DNA of 64,000 nt from Anaerolineae bacterium (GCA_020849765.1 JADLAY010000003.1:186001-250000); one strand, 5' to 3'; counted from the first letter of the stretch, positions 35,606 to 44,800 are shown. The notes: generated from the letters alone by a model not told the origin. Numbers and translations: made by a program.

Positions 35606-36394
35606 ATGACAATGCCCTTGCAGCGAGAAACGTACGAAAATCTGGCGTTCTACCGCGATTCGCGCTGGAACACAGTCAAACACGGCATTTTCACGCGCAA
35701 CGGTGGCGTCAGTCCGGCCCCCTTCGCCTCGCTCAACCTCGGCGGCAACGTAGGCGATGAGCCGCGCTGCGTACGCCGCAATCACGAGCGCATGTACGCC
35801 TCCATCAGCGTCGACGATGCGCGCGCGTGTACGGTCTGGCAAGTACACGGCAACGACGTCGTGATCGCGCACAGCCCCGTGCGTGGGCGCCGCTGGCTCG
35901 CGCTGGCCGACGGGCTGGTCACCGACCGCCCAGGCACTGGGCTCAGCATGCGCTTTGCCGACTGCGTGCCCCTGCTCTTCTACGATCCTGTCCGCGGAGT
36001 CATCGGCATGGCCCATGCGGGCTGGCGCGGAACCGTCGCTGGGGTTGGCGCAAGGCTGGTCGAGACGATGCGCAGCGCTTTCGGCAGTCATCCGCGCGAC
36101 ATCGAAGCCCTGATCGGCCCCAGCATCGGCCCGGATCGTTATCAGGTGGGCGAAGAGGTCGTCCAGGCGGTCTACGATCACTTTGGACAGCTCGACGGGC
36201 TGGTGCGCCGCGATCCGAACGATAACAGCGCCTACCTGGATCTGTGGGCCGCGAACAAGCTCGATCTGGAGCGCGCTGGCGTCGAAAAGGTCGAGATCGC
36301 CGGCCTCTGCACTGCCACCCTGACCGGCGAATTCTTCTCGCATCGTGCCGAGCACGGGCGTACCGGGCGCTTCGGCGCAGTGATGAGCTTATGA
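35606..36394 (+). CDS. pgeF: PgeF/YfiH-type polyphenol oxidase (laccase-fold) protein
   Basis: 262 residues, the normal size for the family. The conserved metal-site residues appear in NLGGNVGDEP, TVWQVHGNDVV, ADCVPLLFYDP and GMAHAGWRGTVAGV, giving the Cys and His residues of the YfiH active site. In Escherichia coli the homologue (PgeF) removes L-Ser misincorporated in peptidoglycan; other members oxidise phenols or act as purine nucleosidases. Which activity applies here is not clear. It overlaps yggS by 4 bases (ATGA), and pgeF next to yggS is a common arrangement. Confidence 0.9.
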   Translation: MTMPLQRETYENLAFYRDSRWNTVKHGIFTRNGGVSPAPFASLNLGGNVGDEPRCVRRNHERMYASISVDDARACTVWQVHGNDVVIAHSPVRGRRWLALADGLVTDRPGTGLSMRFADCVPLLFYDPVRGVIGMAHAGWRGTVAGVGARLVETMRSAFGSHPRDIEALIGPSIGPDRYQVGEEVVQAVYDHFGQLDGLVRRDPNDNSAYLDLWAANKLDLERAGVEKVEIAGLCTATLTGEFFSHRAEHGRTGRFGAVMSL

Positions 36395-37122
36395 CAATCA
36401 GCGACAACATCCAGCGAGTGCGCGAACGGATGGCAGCGGCATGCGCACACTCGCAGCGCAATCTCAACGACGTCACCCTGATCGCCGTCAGCAAGACGCA
36501 CCCGGTCGAAAGCGTGCTGGAGGCGGCTGAGGTGGGCGTGCAACATTTCGGCGAAAACCGCGTAGAAGAAGCCGAGAGCAAAATCCCGGCGGCCAACGCG
36601 AAGAGCACCGGTTCGTTGCAGTGGCATATGATCGGCCACCTGCAAAGCCGCAAGATCAAGGATGCGCTGGCGCTCTTCAACAAGATCGACTCGGTCGACA
36701 GCCTCCGCCTGGCGGAGAAGCTCTCACGAGCGGCGGTAGAACGAGGGCTGACATTGGAGATTCTGCTGGAGATCAACGTCTCCGGTGAAGAGAGCAAATA
36801 CGGCTTTCAGGCCACAGGCTGGCGAACCAACCCCGCCGTCCGTGAGCCGCTGTTTGACGCACTGCGTCAGGTCGCCGGGCTGCCCGGCTTGCAAGTACGC
36901 GGCCTGATGACGATGGCGCCAATCGTCGACGACATGGAGCAAACGCGCCCCATCTTTGCCGATCTGGCCGCGCTGCGCGCCGAAGCCGAAGCATCACTCG
37001 GCCTGCGCCTGCCCGACCTGAGCATGGGCATGACCGACGATTATCCGATAGCGATTGAAGAGGGCGCGACGCTGATACGCGTGGGCCGCGCCATATTTGG
37101 TGAACGAGCACACGACATCTGA
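36391..37122 (+). CDS. yggS: YggS-family pyridoxal-phosphate homeostasis protein
   Basis: 243 residues from the ATG at 36391 that overlaps the pgeF stop. The family Lys that binds PLP is in LIAVSKTHPVESV. The conserved VQHFGENRVEEAE, WHMIGHLQSRKI and LSMGMTDDYPIAI segments, with the ending RVGRAIFGER, are present. It is a single-domain type III fold PLP-binding protein without known enzymatic activity, thought to balance PLP and amino-acid pools. Gene order with yggT downstream is conserved in many bacteria, where the pair lies near division genes; those are absent here. Confidence 0.94.
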   Translation: MTISDNIQRVRERMAAACAHSQRNLNDVTLIAVSKTHPVESVLEAAEVGVQHFGENRVEEAESKIPAANAKSTGSLQWHMIGHLQSRKIKDALALFNKIDSVDSLRLAEKLSRAAVERGLTLEILLEINVSGEESKYGFQATGWRTNPAVREPLFDALRQVAGLPGLQVRGLMTMAPIVDDMEQTRPIFADLAALRAEAEASLGLRLPDLSMGMTDDYPIAIEEGATLIRVGRAIFGERAHDI

Positions 37123-37138
37123 GAGGTAAGAAAGACCG

Positions 37139-37375
37139 ATGATTCCCGTAATCAATCTAGTGTTGATGGCCTTCGAACTGCTGATCCTGGCGCGCGTCCT
37201 GCTGAGTTGGTTCCCGAACGTGGATCACAGCAACCCGCTGATCCGCATCGTCTACGACGCGACCGAACCTATCCTGCGCCCGATCCGCGACATGATGCCG
37301 CAGTCCGGTATGTTCGACTTCAGCCCGATCATCGTACTCTTGATCATTCAGGTGCTGCGCTCGTTCCTGCTCTAG
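37139..37375 (+). CDS. yggT: YggT family small membrane protein
   Basis: 78 residues with two hydrophobic helices (VINLVLMAFELLILARVLLSW and IIVLLIIQVLRSFLL) and the conserved middle section NPLIRIVYDATEPILRPIRD. It is a single-repeat YggT, half the length of the double-repeat E. coli protein. The function is not well defined; roles in potassium uptake or envelope organisation have been proposed. It starts 17 bases after yggS and is probably co-transcribed. GAGAGGTAAG upstream serves as the ribosome site. Confidence 0.92.
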   Translation: MIPVINLVLMAFELLILARVLLSWFPNVDHSNPLIRIVYDATEPILRPIRDMMPQSGMFDFSPIIVLLIIQVLRSFLL

Positions 37376-37404
37376 CCTCGTTCCGGGGCCACAAGTCTCT
37401 CAAC

Positions 37405-37433
37405 TTGTCTGGGTATCTACCCCATGCTACGAT
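37405..37433 (+). promoter_or_regulatory. candidate extended -10 promoter for the DUF167 gene
   Basis: The -35 TTGTCT (37405-37410) and -10 TACGAT (37428-37433) are 17 bases apart. The -10 is preceded by TGC, an extended -10 element. The start codon lies about 40 bases downstream of the predicted transcript start. Confidence 0.5.
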
Positions 37434-37475
37434 CTGACTGACATGAAACCGAGCATGGACACAAGGTAAATCAGC

Positions 37476-37790
37476 ATGATGCCGAGACGGAAGTTTGAAA
37501 TCACGGATGCGCGCGGCGGCACGGCTATCCCCGTGCGCGTCGTGACGCAGGCCGATAAGACCGAGTTGGCCGGCATTCAGGATGATGGCGTGCTCAAAGT
37601 CCGTCTGAAGGCTTCGCCTGCCGGATCGCAAGCGGCCAACGACGAATTGGTCCAGCTTCTGGCCGCCGAACTCAGCGTCGAGGCGGACACGGTCGAGATC
37701 GTCGCCGGTGAAAACACGCGCGAGAAGATCGTCAGCGTCGAAGGCATCTCCGCGGCCGAGGTCGAAGCCCGGCTCGGGATCGGTGACTGA
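37476..37790 (+). CDS. DUF167 (YggU-like) protein
   Basis: 104 residues starting at an ATG with AAGGT nine bases upstream. The family pattern is visible: an N-terminal strand pair (KFEITDARGG, IPVRVVTQADKTELAG), LKVRLKASPAGSQAANDELVQLLAAEL with its central Lys-Ala-Pro-type element, and VEIVAGENTREKIV. DUF167 proteins are small and of unknown function. They often lie next to yggS and yggT, as here. A promoter candidate in the gap before it suggests that it can also be transcribed independently. Confidence 0.9.
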   Translation: MMPRRKFEITDARGGTAIPVRVVTQADKTELAGIQDDGVLKVRLKASPAGSQAANDELVQLLAAELSVEADTVEIVAGENTREKIVSVEGISAAEVEARLGIGD

Positions 37791-37793
37791 TTC

Positions 37794-38327
37794 ATGCGAG
37801 CGGGACTTGTTGCGATCCTGGCGTGTGCGCTGTTGTTGGCTGCCTGCGCCCCTGGCGGAGCAGAACCACTGCCGACGCTGACACTGATCCCGCCGAGCGA
37901 GACCCCTCCCCCAACCGATATTCCCCCATCCGCCACGCCCGATCCCCTGATCGTCGTGCCAGAAGAAGTGACCCTCACGCCGGATAGCACAGCGGGCAAT
38001 GAGACGCCGACTCCGGTGAGCCTGATCGAGGCTGACCCGGTCGCCGCCGAGTTGGTGGCGCTGGCGACGCGCATCCTGGCGCAAGACCTGGGTTTGCCGC
38101 AGCGCCGCATCCAACTGGTCGAAGTCGAGACCGTGCGCTGGAGAGATACCAGCCTTGGCTGCCCGCAGCCGGATCAGACCTATAGTCAGATCGAGATTCC
38201 CGGCTACCGCATCGTCCTGGAAGCGGGCGACACGACGTACGCCTTCCACACCGACTTTGACCGCGTGCTGCCGTGCCCGGAGGGCAGCGAAGTCCTGCCC
38301 ACGCCCGCGGATTCTGACGGCAGCTAG
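37794..38327 (+). CDS. small lipoprotein of unknown function
   Basis: 177 residues. The signal peptide MRAGLVAILACALLLAAC ends in a lipobox cysteine, so the protein is likely lipid-anchored. A Pro/Thr-rich linker (TPPPTDIPPSATPDP) precedes a globular C-terminal part of about 95 residues. This includes QLVEVETVRWRDTSLGCPQP and YRIVLEAGDTTYAFHTD, a pattern seen in several Chloroflexota hypothetical lipoproteins. It starts three bases after the DUF167 stop. Its stop overlaps that of the opposite-strand NTPase gene within a single CTAG. No function is assigned. Confidence 0.75.
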   Translation: MRAGLVAILACALLLAACAPGGAEPLPTLTLIPPSETPPPTDIPPSATPDPLIVVPEEVTLTPDSTAGNETPTPVSLIEADPVAAELVALATRILAQDLGLPQRRIQLVEVETVRWRDTSLGCPQPDQTYSQIEIPGYRIVLEAGDTTYAFHTDFDRVLPCPEGSEVLPTPADSDGS

Positions 38328-41005
38328 TTGGCGGGCGAGGGCAGCGACCGACCGACCTGAAGCTGCACATCGGCCAGTGCCTCGAAGCTGGCCGAGCGCA
38401 CCGCCGGGTGGCCATCCAGCAGCGTTTGATACAACATCTTGAGCGAATCGAGCACGCCGAGCTGGCCGAGCGTCGCGGCTGCGAGCGCCCGGATCTGCGG
38501 CTCGTTATCACGGAGCGCGAGCACCAGCAGTTGCATCGCCTGCTCGCCCGGCTCCATCGTCTCGCCACGGCGTACGGCCCACTCATTCAGCCATTCGATC
38601 TGTTCCGGCAGCGGATACGGGTTGACTGCGCGTTCCGTCTGGCCGATTTGCGTTTCCAGGAAGGCCGTCTCTGCCGCCGAGCGCACGTACCATTCCTGGT
38701 CGCGGATGAACGCGCGATAGATCTCCCGGCGTGCCCAGTTGGTGCGAATGCGGCGGATGCCCATGACTGAGGCGCGCCGCATCATCATGTCGTCGCTGCG
38801 CACCGCTTCGTAGAGGATCGGATGCCCCTCGTCGGGCAGCGCGGCGAACGCCTCGGCGATCGCTTTGCGCACGGGCTCCGAGTCGGTCGTGAACGCATGG
38901 AGCATAGCGTCGAGCGCTTCGTCGGTCGCGATGATGCCGAGCGCCATGGCCGAGGCAAGCTGCACATCCGCCTCGCTGTCCTGCAGCAGCGCCTGCAGAT
39001 CCGCAATCGCTTCCGGGCTGCCGATAGCGCCCAGGCCGAGGCAGGCCAGCCCTCGAATCAACGGGTCGGCGCTGCGGGCGGACTTGCGCAGGATGAAGAC
39101 TACGCTCAGGTCGCGAGCCGTCACCAGCGCTGCCGCGGCACGCTTGCGCACCAGCGGGTACTGATTGGGCGCGATGAACAACTGGCTCAGTTGGCGCAGC
39201 GCCTGACCACGCCACGGCGCCGTCTCCGGCGCGTATTTGAGCCAGTCCGCCAGTTCACTCAGCGACGAGTGCAGAATGTCGGCAGGCGCGCCCAGCCGCG
39301 ATTTGACCAGCGCATCGATCGGCGTGTGCAGCGCGAGATAGGCGACGGCGCTGCGCCATGCCGGTTTGAGCGACCATTCCTCGACCTGTTCGGAGGACAG
39401 CTCACGCAGTTCGAGGCTGGCGAGGTACGCTGCCAGTTGATCGTGACGGAAACGATAGCGCTCGTGCCCAACCGGTACGATCAACCCGGCGCGCTTGAAG
39501 GCAGCCAACCACTTGGCCTGGATGTTGCTGCTCTTCTGCGCTTTCGGTGCGGCCTGGGCAGCTTTGTCACCGTCGGGCGCCAGTTCTTCGCGCAGGACTT
39601 CCTCCGGCGGGACATCCGCCGTCGGCGCATCGCCACCGATCGCGAGCGCTTCCATCCGCGCCCGTATGACGTAGCCCTCCTCGAGCTGGAGCGCGGCCAT
39701 AGCCGCTAACACCGGCATCGGATCGCCATTGAGCGGCATTTTGCGCGTCAGGTGGTGGCTGATGTAGGTCGTGAACCAACTTTCGATGGTGCTCGAGGTC
39801 TCCGGCTCGGCATAGGCCGCCCAGATCTTGAGCGTCGTCTCCAGCGGGGTCAACGCCCGTGCGCCTGTGCGCGCCGCCGCCACCTCTTCCTCGCCGATCT
39901 TACGCCCACCCATCAGGCGCCTGCCGACCAGCCGCGGATAGGCCTTCGACCACAAATCGGCGGCCCGGTTGATGTCGAGATCCTGCCACGGGCGTACGAA
40001 CACCGGCGCAAGCCCCGTGCGCAGCAGCGCACCATAGCCCTGCGCGGGGCCGGTCACGATGATGAAGTTCTGCCCATACTGCTCCTGGAAGGCGGACAGC
40101 CAGCCCAGAGCTTTCGGCTGGAGATCTTCCGGCAGTTCGTCGTAGCCGTCGAGCAAGACCAGCGTTTGACCCTGCTCCAGGCGCTCATAAATGCCGCCAG
40201 GGATCGTCTTGGCCGTGATGTTGCCCACGCTCGCCTGGAGCGCGCGCACGAGCGGCTCTGCCGGGTCCAAATCGCCACGCACATGATCGAAGTCGAAGTA
40301 GGCGAAATGGGTATAGAGCGGCATCAGGCGGTTGAAGACGGGGACGGATTGTTTGGCTTCTTCGTCCGCCGATTCGAAGGTGATGCCGCGTTCGCGGGCG
40401 AGTTTCTCGCGCGCCTCGGCCTCGATGCGCATGCGCTCCTGCGCCACCTTCAGGCGCTCTTTCTCGGAGAGCTTGGCTTCTTCCTCTTCGATGATATGTT
40501 GGACGGTATCGGTCGGCGCGCTGAAGTGGACGCGGTTGAGGCTGAACAGCGCAATCGTCTGCAGCGCGGTCGTGCGCCCGCTGCCGGGCAGCCCCAACAG
40601 CGCCAGTGCCCGCGCGCCATCGCCCAACTCCGCAATCGACAGGGTCGGGATGTTGTATGGCCCATGCAGATAAGGCAGATCATGAATGCGTGGCACGACC
40701 TGGAAGACGTCGTAGAGCACGTCTTCATCGGGCGGCTCGGCAGGTTCCGGCGCCATCAGAAAGCGCGGTTCGACCAGCACGTCGCTCAGCTTGAGGAAGT
40801 GACCTGCCAGATGCGTGCTCTCGCAGCGCGCGACCAGATCGTTGACGTAGCGCGAGTCGGCGGCCAGGGTGGCGTTCGTGCGGGCTGTATCCGCCCGGTC
40901 GCGCGCCGAATTGACCACCGAGCTGACGACGTGACGGTAGCGATAGACGGCGTAGGCACTTGCCCATCCGCTCAAAACACCGATCACATAAGTCTGTACG
41001 TCCAT
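38324..41005 (-). CDS. membrane-anchored NACHT-like STAND NTPase with HEAT-type repeats
   Basis: 893 residues. One N-terminal hydrophobic segment (VIGVLSGWASAYAV, residues 7-20) is followed by a cytoplasmic region. A NACHT-like NTPase has Walker A GLPGSGRTT at 138-146, where the usual Lys is Arg, and Walker B TLVLLDGYDELP at 281-292. A strongly charged coiled-coil insertion of about 40 residues (around EEEEAKLSEKERLKV) sits between them. The C-terminal 350 residues contain helical repeats of HEAT/PBS-lyase type (for example SADPLIRGLACLGLGAIGS and SEADVQLASAMALGIIA). STAND proteins of this kind act as signal-driven switches, some in antiviral defence. No effector domain is seen apart from the membrane anchor, so the role is open. 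The start ATG has GGAG six bases upstream. Confidence 0.8.
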   Translation of the reverse strand: MDVQTYVIGVLSGWASAYAVYRYRHVVSSVVNSARDRADTARTNATLAADSRYVNDLVARCESTHLAGHFLKLSDVLVEPRFLMAPEPAEPPDEDVLYDVFQVVPRIHDLPYLHGPYNIPTLSIAELGDGARALALLGLPGSGRTTALQTIALFSLNRVHFSAPTDTVQHIIEEEEAKLSEKERLKVAQERMRIEAEAREKLARERGITFESADEEAKQSVPVFNRLMPLYTHFAYFDFDHVRGDLDPAEPLVRALQASVGNITAKTIPGGIYERLEQGQTLVLLDGYDELPEDLQPKALGWLSAFQEQYGQNFIIVTGPAQGYGALLRTGLAPVFVRPWQDLDINRAADLWSKAYPRLVGRRLMGGRKIGEEEVAAARTGARALTPLETTLKIWAAYAEPETSSTIESWFTTYISHHLTRKMPLNGDPMPVLAAMAALQLEEGYVIRARMEALAIGGDAPTADVPPEEVLREELAPDGDKAAQAAPKAQKSSNIQAKWLAAFKRAGLIVPVGHERYRFRHDQLAAYLASLELRELSSEQVEEWSLKPAWRSAVAYLALHTPIDALVKSRLGAPADILHSSLSELADWLKYAPETAPWRGQALRQLSQLFIAPNQYPLVRKRAAAALVTARDLSVVFILRKSARSADPLIRGLACLGLGAIGSPEAIADLQALLQDSEADVQLASAMALGIIATDEALDAMLHAFTTDSEPVRKAIAEAFAALPDEGHPILYEAVRSDDMMMRRASVMGIRRIRTNWARREIYRAFIRDQEWYVRSAAETAFLETQIGQTERAVNPYPLPEQIEWLNEWAVRRGETMEPGEQAMQLLVLALRDNEPQIRALAAATLGQLGVLDSLKMLYQTLLDGHPAVRSASFEALADVQLQVGRSLPSPAN

Positions 41006-41144
41006 AGAACGCTCCGAAATGCGCTGCGGATGATGTCGCTCTTATCATAAATGGGACACGCCCGCCAAAGTGATTTAGAAATGTTAGTACGCCTCACACC
41101 GCCTCGGCCACAAAGCATGCGTAAAGACACCAGAGGCGCCAGTG

Positions 41145-41159
41145 CATGTACAATACATG
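41145..41159 (+). promoter_or_regulatory. candidate -10 within a CATGTA/TACATG dyad before the membrane-protein cluster
   Basis: The -10-like TACAAT (41149-41154) is embedded in a perfect 6-bp inverted repeat, CATGTA-caa-TACATG. It stands about 40 bases before the ATG of the first cluster gene (41200). A weak -35-like AAGACA lies 19 bases upstream. The dyad over the -10 could be a regulator site. Confidence 0.35.
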
Positions 41160-41199
41160 GAGAATAACTATGACCCGGCCTCAAGAGTGAAGGCAAGCC

Positions 41200-42855
41200 A
41201 TGTCCCGCTCGATTAGCGAAGCCACACCTCTCGATAACAAAGCGCCGCGCGCACACATCGGCACGGGCGTCCACATCGCACCGGCGGAATGGCGTTGGCT
41301 GATCCTGTTCATCTGCATTCTGGTGCTGGTGGCCTACCTGCCCGTCATCTGGCTTGCCATTCGCGGCACCGGCGACTATCAGTTCATGGGCGCCTTCTTG
41401 AATCCACAGGATGGTGCAACCTACCTGAGCAAGATGGAACTTGGGCGCAACGGCGCGTGGCTGGTGCAGTTTCAGCATACGCCGGAGGCGCACAACGGCG
41501 CGCTGATCCAGGTGCTTTATCCGTTCCTGGGACATCTGGGCCGGATGACCGGCATCCCCAACATCGTGATGCTCCACGTGGCACGGCTGGGTGCGACGCT
41601 CTTCATGTACGTGGCGCTTTACCAGCTAGGCGCCACGATCTGGACGCGGGTGCGCGCACGGCGGCTGTTCTTCGCCATCGCCGTGCTCGGCGCAGGCTTC
41701 GGCTGGCTGCTCTCCGCGCCGCTGGGCGTCACGACCTTTCCAGACCTGACGATCCCGGAGATCTTCCCGTTCTACAGTTCGCTGATGAACGTTCACTTCC
41801 CGCTGACGTTCGCTTTGCTCGCGCTGCTGGTCGGCTATCTGATCCTTGCCTCGCGCCCCGGCGCCGAGAACAGCGCGGAAGTCAGCCGCCTGATGCCGTT
41901 CGCCAGCATCGCCTCGCTCGGCCTGGCCCTGCTCTATCCACAGGCGCTCGTGCCACTGGGTGGCGCACTGACGCTGTTCGTGCTCGCGGCCTGGATTCAG
42001 ACCCGGCGCTTTCCGTCGCGCCTGTTCCGCTGGCTGCTCGCGGTCGGCCTGCCTGCCCTACCGCTGATCGTCTACTACGCGCTGATCGTCGATTACAACC
42101 CGGCGATGGCGATCTGGAACGAGCAGAACGTGACCTCCGCCCCGTCGCCATTGATCCTGCTGCTGGGCCTGGGTCTGCCCTTATTGATCGCGATTCCGGG
42201 CATCTTCCGCGCGCTGCGCCGCTTCGAACTCGATGGCGACCGGCTGTTCTTGCTCTGGCTGCTGATGATGCTCGTCGCCATCTATCTGCCGCTCAACATT
42301 CAGCGACGCTTCAGCGTCGGCATGATGATCCCGATTGCCTACTTCGCGACGCGCGCCATCGAAGACGTCTGGCTGAATTACATCAGTCGTCGTCGGCGCC
42401 CGCTCGTCTACACGGTGATTTTCACACTGATGCCGATCAGCCTGCTGTTTGTGCTTGCGGCGTCGATGCTGCCGTTCGTCTCGTCGACTATGCCGGGCTC
42501 CGGCGTGATGCTCGAACGCGATTACGGACAGGCTTTCGACTGGCTGCGCTCGCGCACGGATGCCGACGAGGTCGTGCTCGCGGCGCCGGTCGTCAGCATG
42601 TGGGTTCCGGCCTACGCGGGTTCGCGCGTGGTCTATGGGCACGACTACGAAACATTGGACGCCCCCGCAAAAAAAGACGCAGTGCTGGCATGGTATGCTG
42701 CTGAAGAGACGGCTGACTGCGCCGCCCTGATTGAAGAATACGACATCCGCTTCGTGCTGTTCGGCCCGCAAGAGCGCGCCCTGGGCCCAGCCACCTGTAT
42801 TGAGGCACTTGAGCCAGTTGCCACCTTCAACAGCGTGACGATTTATGCGCCTTAA
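41200..42855 (+). CDS. polytopic membrane protein, GT-C-like, cluster gene 1
   Basis: 551 residues with about 10-12 membrane helices. The N-terminal loop after helix 1 contains FLNPQDGATYLSKMELGRNG, reminiscent of the first extracytoplasmic loop of GT-C glycosyltransferases, although no clean DD/DE pair is visible. A C-terminal soluble stretch of about 100 residues (AFDWLRSRTDADEVVLAA onward) is typical of the uncharacterised ArnT/PMT-like proteins of Chloroflexota. It would use a lipid-linked sugar on the outer face if it is a GT-C enzyme. First of seven consecutive membrane genes; overlaps the next by 11 bases. The site GAAGG precedes the ATG. Confidence 0.62.
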   Translation: MSRSISEATPLDNKAPRAHIGTGVHIAPAEWRWLILFICILVLVAYLPVIWLAIRGTGDYQFMGAFLNPQDGATYLSKMELGRNGAWLVQFQHTPEAHNGALIQVLYPFLGHLGRMTGIPNIVMLHVARLGATLFMYVALYQLGATIWTRVRARRLFFAIAVLGAGFGWLLSAPLGVTTFPDLTIPEIFPFYSSLMNVHFPLTFALLALLVGYLILASRPGAENSAEVSRLMPFASIASLGLALLYPQALVPLGGALTLFVLAAWIQTRRFPSRLFRWLLAVGLPALPLIVYYALIVDYNPAMAIWNEQNVTSAPSPLILLLGLGLPLLIAIPGIFRALRRFELDGDRLFLLWLLMMLVAIYLPLNIQRRFSVGMMIPIAYFATRAIEDVWLNYISRRRRPLVYTVIFTLMPISLLFVLAASMLPFVSSTMPGSGVMLERDYGQAFDWLRSRTDADEVVLAAPVVSMWVPAYAGSRVVYGHDYETLDAPAKKDAVLAWYAAEETADCAALIEEYDIRFVLFGPQERALGPATCIEALEPVATFNSVTIYAP

Positions 42856-44800
42856 GCTGCTGGTGGCCGGACTGTTGGGAGTCTTCCTGCTCGTGTGCGG
42901 ACTCCAACCAGACGGTCTCCCATTCGCGCCAGGCGCGGCATTTTCCGATTCTGCGGTCGCCCATTACCCCGCCGCGGTTAATCTCCAGCGCAGCGTACGC
43001 GTGGATGGCCAGGCGCCGCTGTGGTGGGAACTGAATATGGCCGGGCAGCCGTTCGCCGCCAATCCGCTCAACAAAACGGCCTACCCTTTGCAGTGGCTGG
43101 CGCTGTTTCTGCCGCCGACCTGGCACCTGAACGTCATGATCGTCCTGCACATCGCCATCGCCGCGCTCGGCATGGCGCGCTGGGCCGGGTCGCTCGGCTT
43201 TCACCGGCGCTCGGTCTTGATCAGCGCACTGGCTTACGCGCTCACCCCCCGGATCGCCGCGCACACCGGCGCTGGACATCTCGACCTGCTCTATGCGCTG
43301 GCCTGGTTTCCGTGGTTGATGTGGGCGATCCGCGACTGGTTCAAGACGCCCTTCTCCGTGCAGAAGCTGTTCGGCCTCAGCCTGATCGCGGCCCTGATCC
43401 TGCTGGCGGACGTGCGCCTGAGTCTGTTCGCCTATGCCATCGGCGTCATCTATGCTATCTTCGAGGCCGCGCGCGATCATCGCTGGGCCGTGGCGCTCAA
43501 GGGCCTGCCTGCCGTCCCGCTATGGGGGCTGCTGGTCGCACCGTTGATCGTGCCGCTGCTGTTGTGGCAGCCCTATTTGAGCCGCACCGACCTGAGCGCC
43601 GAAGAAGCAGGAGTCTTCTCGCTCGAACCCGCCCAACTCACCGGATTAGTGCTGCCCCAGGCACATGGCAACGTCGAGACGCTGACCTACGTCGGCATCT
43701 CGGTCGCGATGCTGGTAGCCGTGGCGCTGGTCGCGCAGCCGGGAAAACACATCGAGTGGATTATCATGTGCGGGCTGGCGCTGCTTTATGCCCTCGGCAG
43801 CAACAGCTTCTTCTGGCGAACGCTGGTCGACGCCCTCCCGTTCTTGCGCTGGTTTCGCGTCCCGGCACGCGCCTGGCTGATCATCGCCCTGGCCGCACCG
43901 CTGCTGGCGGGTTACGGTGCTAACTGGCTGCACACGATGGCGGAGCAGCCGCGGGCAGAACCGCGCCCGGTACAGCGTGTCCGCTTGCTGGCGCTCGTCG
44001 GTCTCGTGGTTATGGTCATCTGTGGCGCCGTCACCCTGATCAGCCTGCCGGAACTGAGCGCGAGCGGCTTGCACTTGCTCGTCGTCGGCGGCGCGACCAG
44101 CGTTATCATCTTGCTGGCGCTGAGTGGCAGGCTGCGCGGCGGTTCATTCGCCACGGCGATCATGTTGGTAATCGCCGTCGACTTAATCCTGGCCGGGCGC
44201 TCGTGGCTGGAATGGCGCGGCCCGGACGATTGGCGGACACCCTACGCGCAACTGGCGGAAACCCTGCGCGCAGATGGCGCCGACCGCGTCTATTCACCGG
44301 CCTATAGCTTGCCACAACAGGTCGCCGCCGATTATGATCTCCACCTGTTCGGCGGCGTTGACCCGTTCCAGCTTGAAGGCGTCGTCCGGGCCATCGGGGA
44401 TGCCAGCGGGGTCGAGGCGCAGAGCTACAACGTCGTCCAGCCGCCCCTGATCGGCGCCGAGGGAGACGATCTGCGCGAGGCGAACCGCGACGCGGTGCCC
44501 GATACGCCGCTGCTGGGGCGCTGGCAGGTCAGCCACGTGGTCGCGCCCTACCCAATCGATCTACCCCGGTTGGAACTGGTCGATCAGGTGGATGGGGTCT
44601 ATGTCTATCGCAACCTGGACTATGCACTGGAGATCGATCCCGAAATGATCCCACGGTGGGTGAGTGACCAGCAGGGCCTGCCTGATGTTGCGACCGTCCA
44701 GGACATCAACCGGACGACCGGGCTGGTCATGGCAACTGGTGGCCTGGCCTTCGCCGCCTGCATCTTGATTTATGGGCTGTTGACGTTCAGAGCAAAATGA
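42845..44800 (+). CDS. polytopic membrane protein, YfhO/GT-C-like, cluster gene 2
   Basis: 651 residues with about 12 helices. The first loop contains PLWWELNMAGQPFAANPLNK and TAYPLQWLALFLPP, the pattern seen in YfhO-type membrane proteins (GxPxxANP-like). Later come HTGAGHLDLLYALAWFPWLMWAIRDW and a C-terminal soluble region with PAYSLPQQVAADYDLHLFGG. The last helix is near the C-terminus. YfhO relatives are linked to glycosylation of lipoteichoic acid or similar surface polymers in Gram-positive bacteria. It starts inside the previous gene and ends in a 4-base overlap with the next, so translation is coupled. Confidence 0.65.
   Translation: MRLKLLVAGLLGVFLLVCGLQPDGLPFAPGAAFSDSAVAHYPAAVNLQRSVRVDGQAPLWWELNMAGQPFAANPLNKTAYPLQWLALFLPPTWHLNVMIVLHIAIAALGMARWAGSLGFHRRSVLISALAYALTPRIAAHTGAGHLDLLYALAWFPWLMWAIRDWFKTPFSVQKLFGLSLIAALILLADVRLSLFAYAIGVIYAIFEAARDHRWAVALKGLPAVPLWGLLVAPLIVPLLLWQPYLSRTDLSAEEAGVFSLEPAQLTGLVLPQAHGNVETLTYVGISVAMLVAVALVAQPGKHIEWIIMCGLALLYALGSNSFFWRTLVDALPFLRWFRVPARAWLIIALAAPLLAGYGANWLHTMAEQPRAEPRPVQRVRLLALVGLVVMVICGAVTLISLPELSASGLHLLVVGGATSVIILLALSGRLRGGSFATAIMLVIAVDLILAGRSWLEWRGPDDWRTPYAQLAETLRADGADRVYSPAYSLPQQVAADYDLHLFGGVDPFQLEGVVRAIGDASGVEAQSYNVVQPPLIGAEGDDLREANRDAVPDTPLLGRWQVSHVVAPYPIDLPRLELVDQVDGVYVYRNLDYALEIDPEMIPRWVSDQQGLPDVATVQDINRTTGLVMATGGLAFAACILIYGLLTFRAK

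Noticed and set aside
38324..41005. Reading the NACHT-like gene as part of a defence island
   Set aside because: No nuclease, restriction, toxin or other defence gene lies nearby; the neighbours are lipoprotein and membrane genes, so the system call is not supported.
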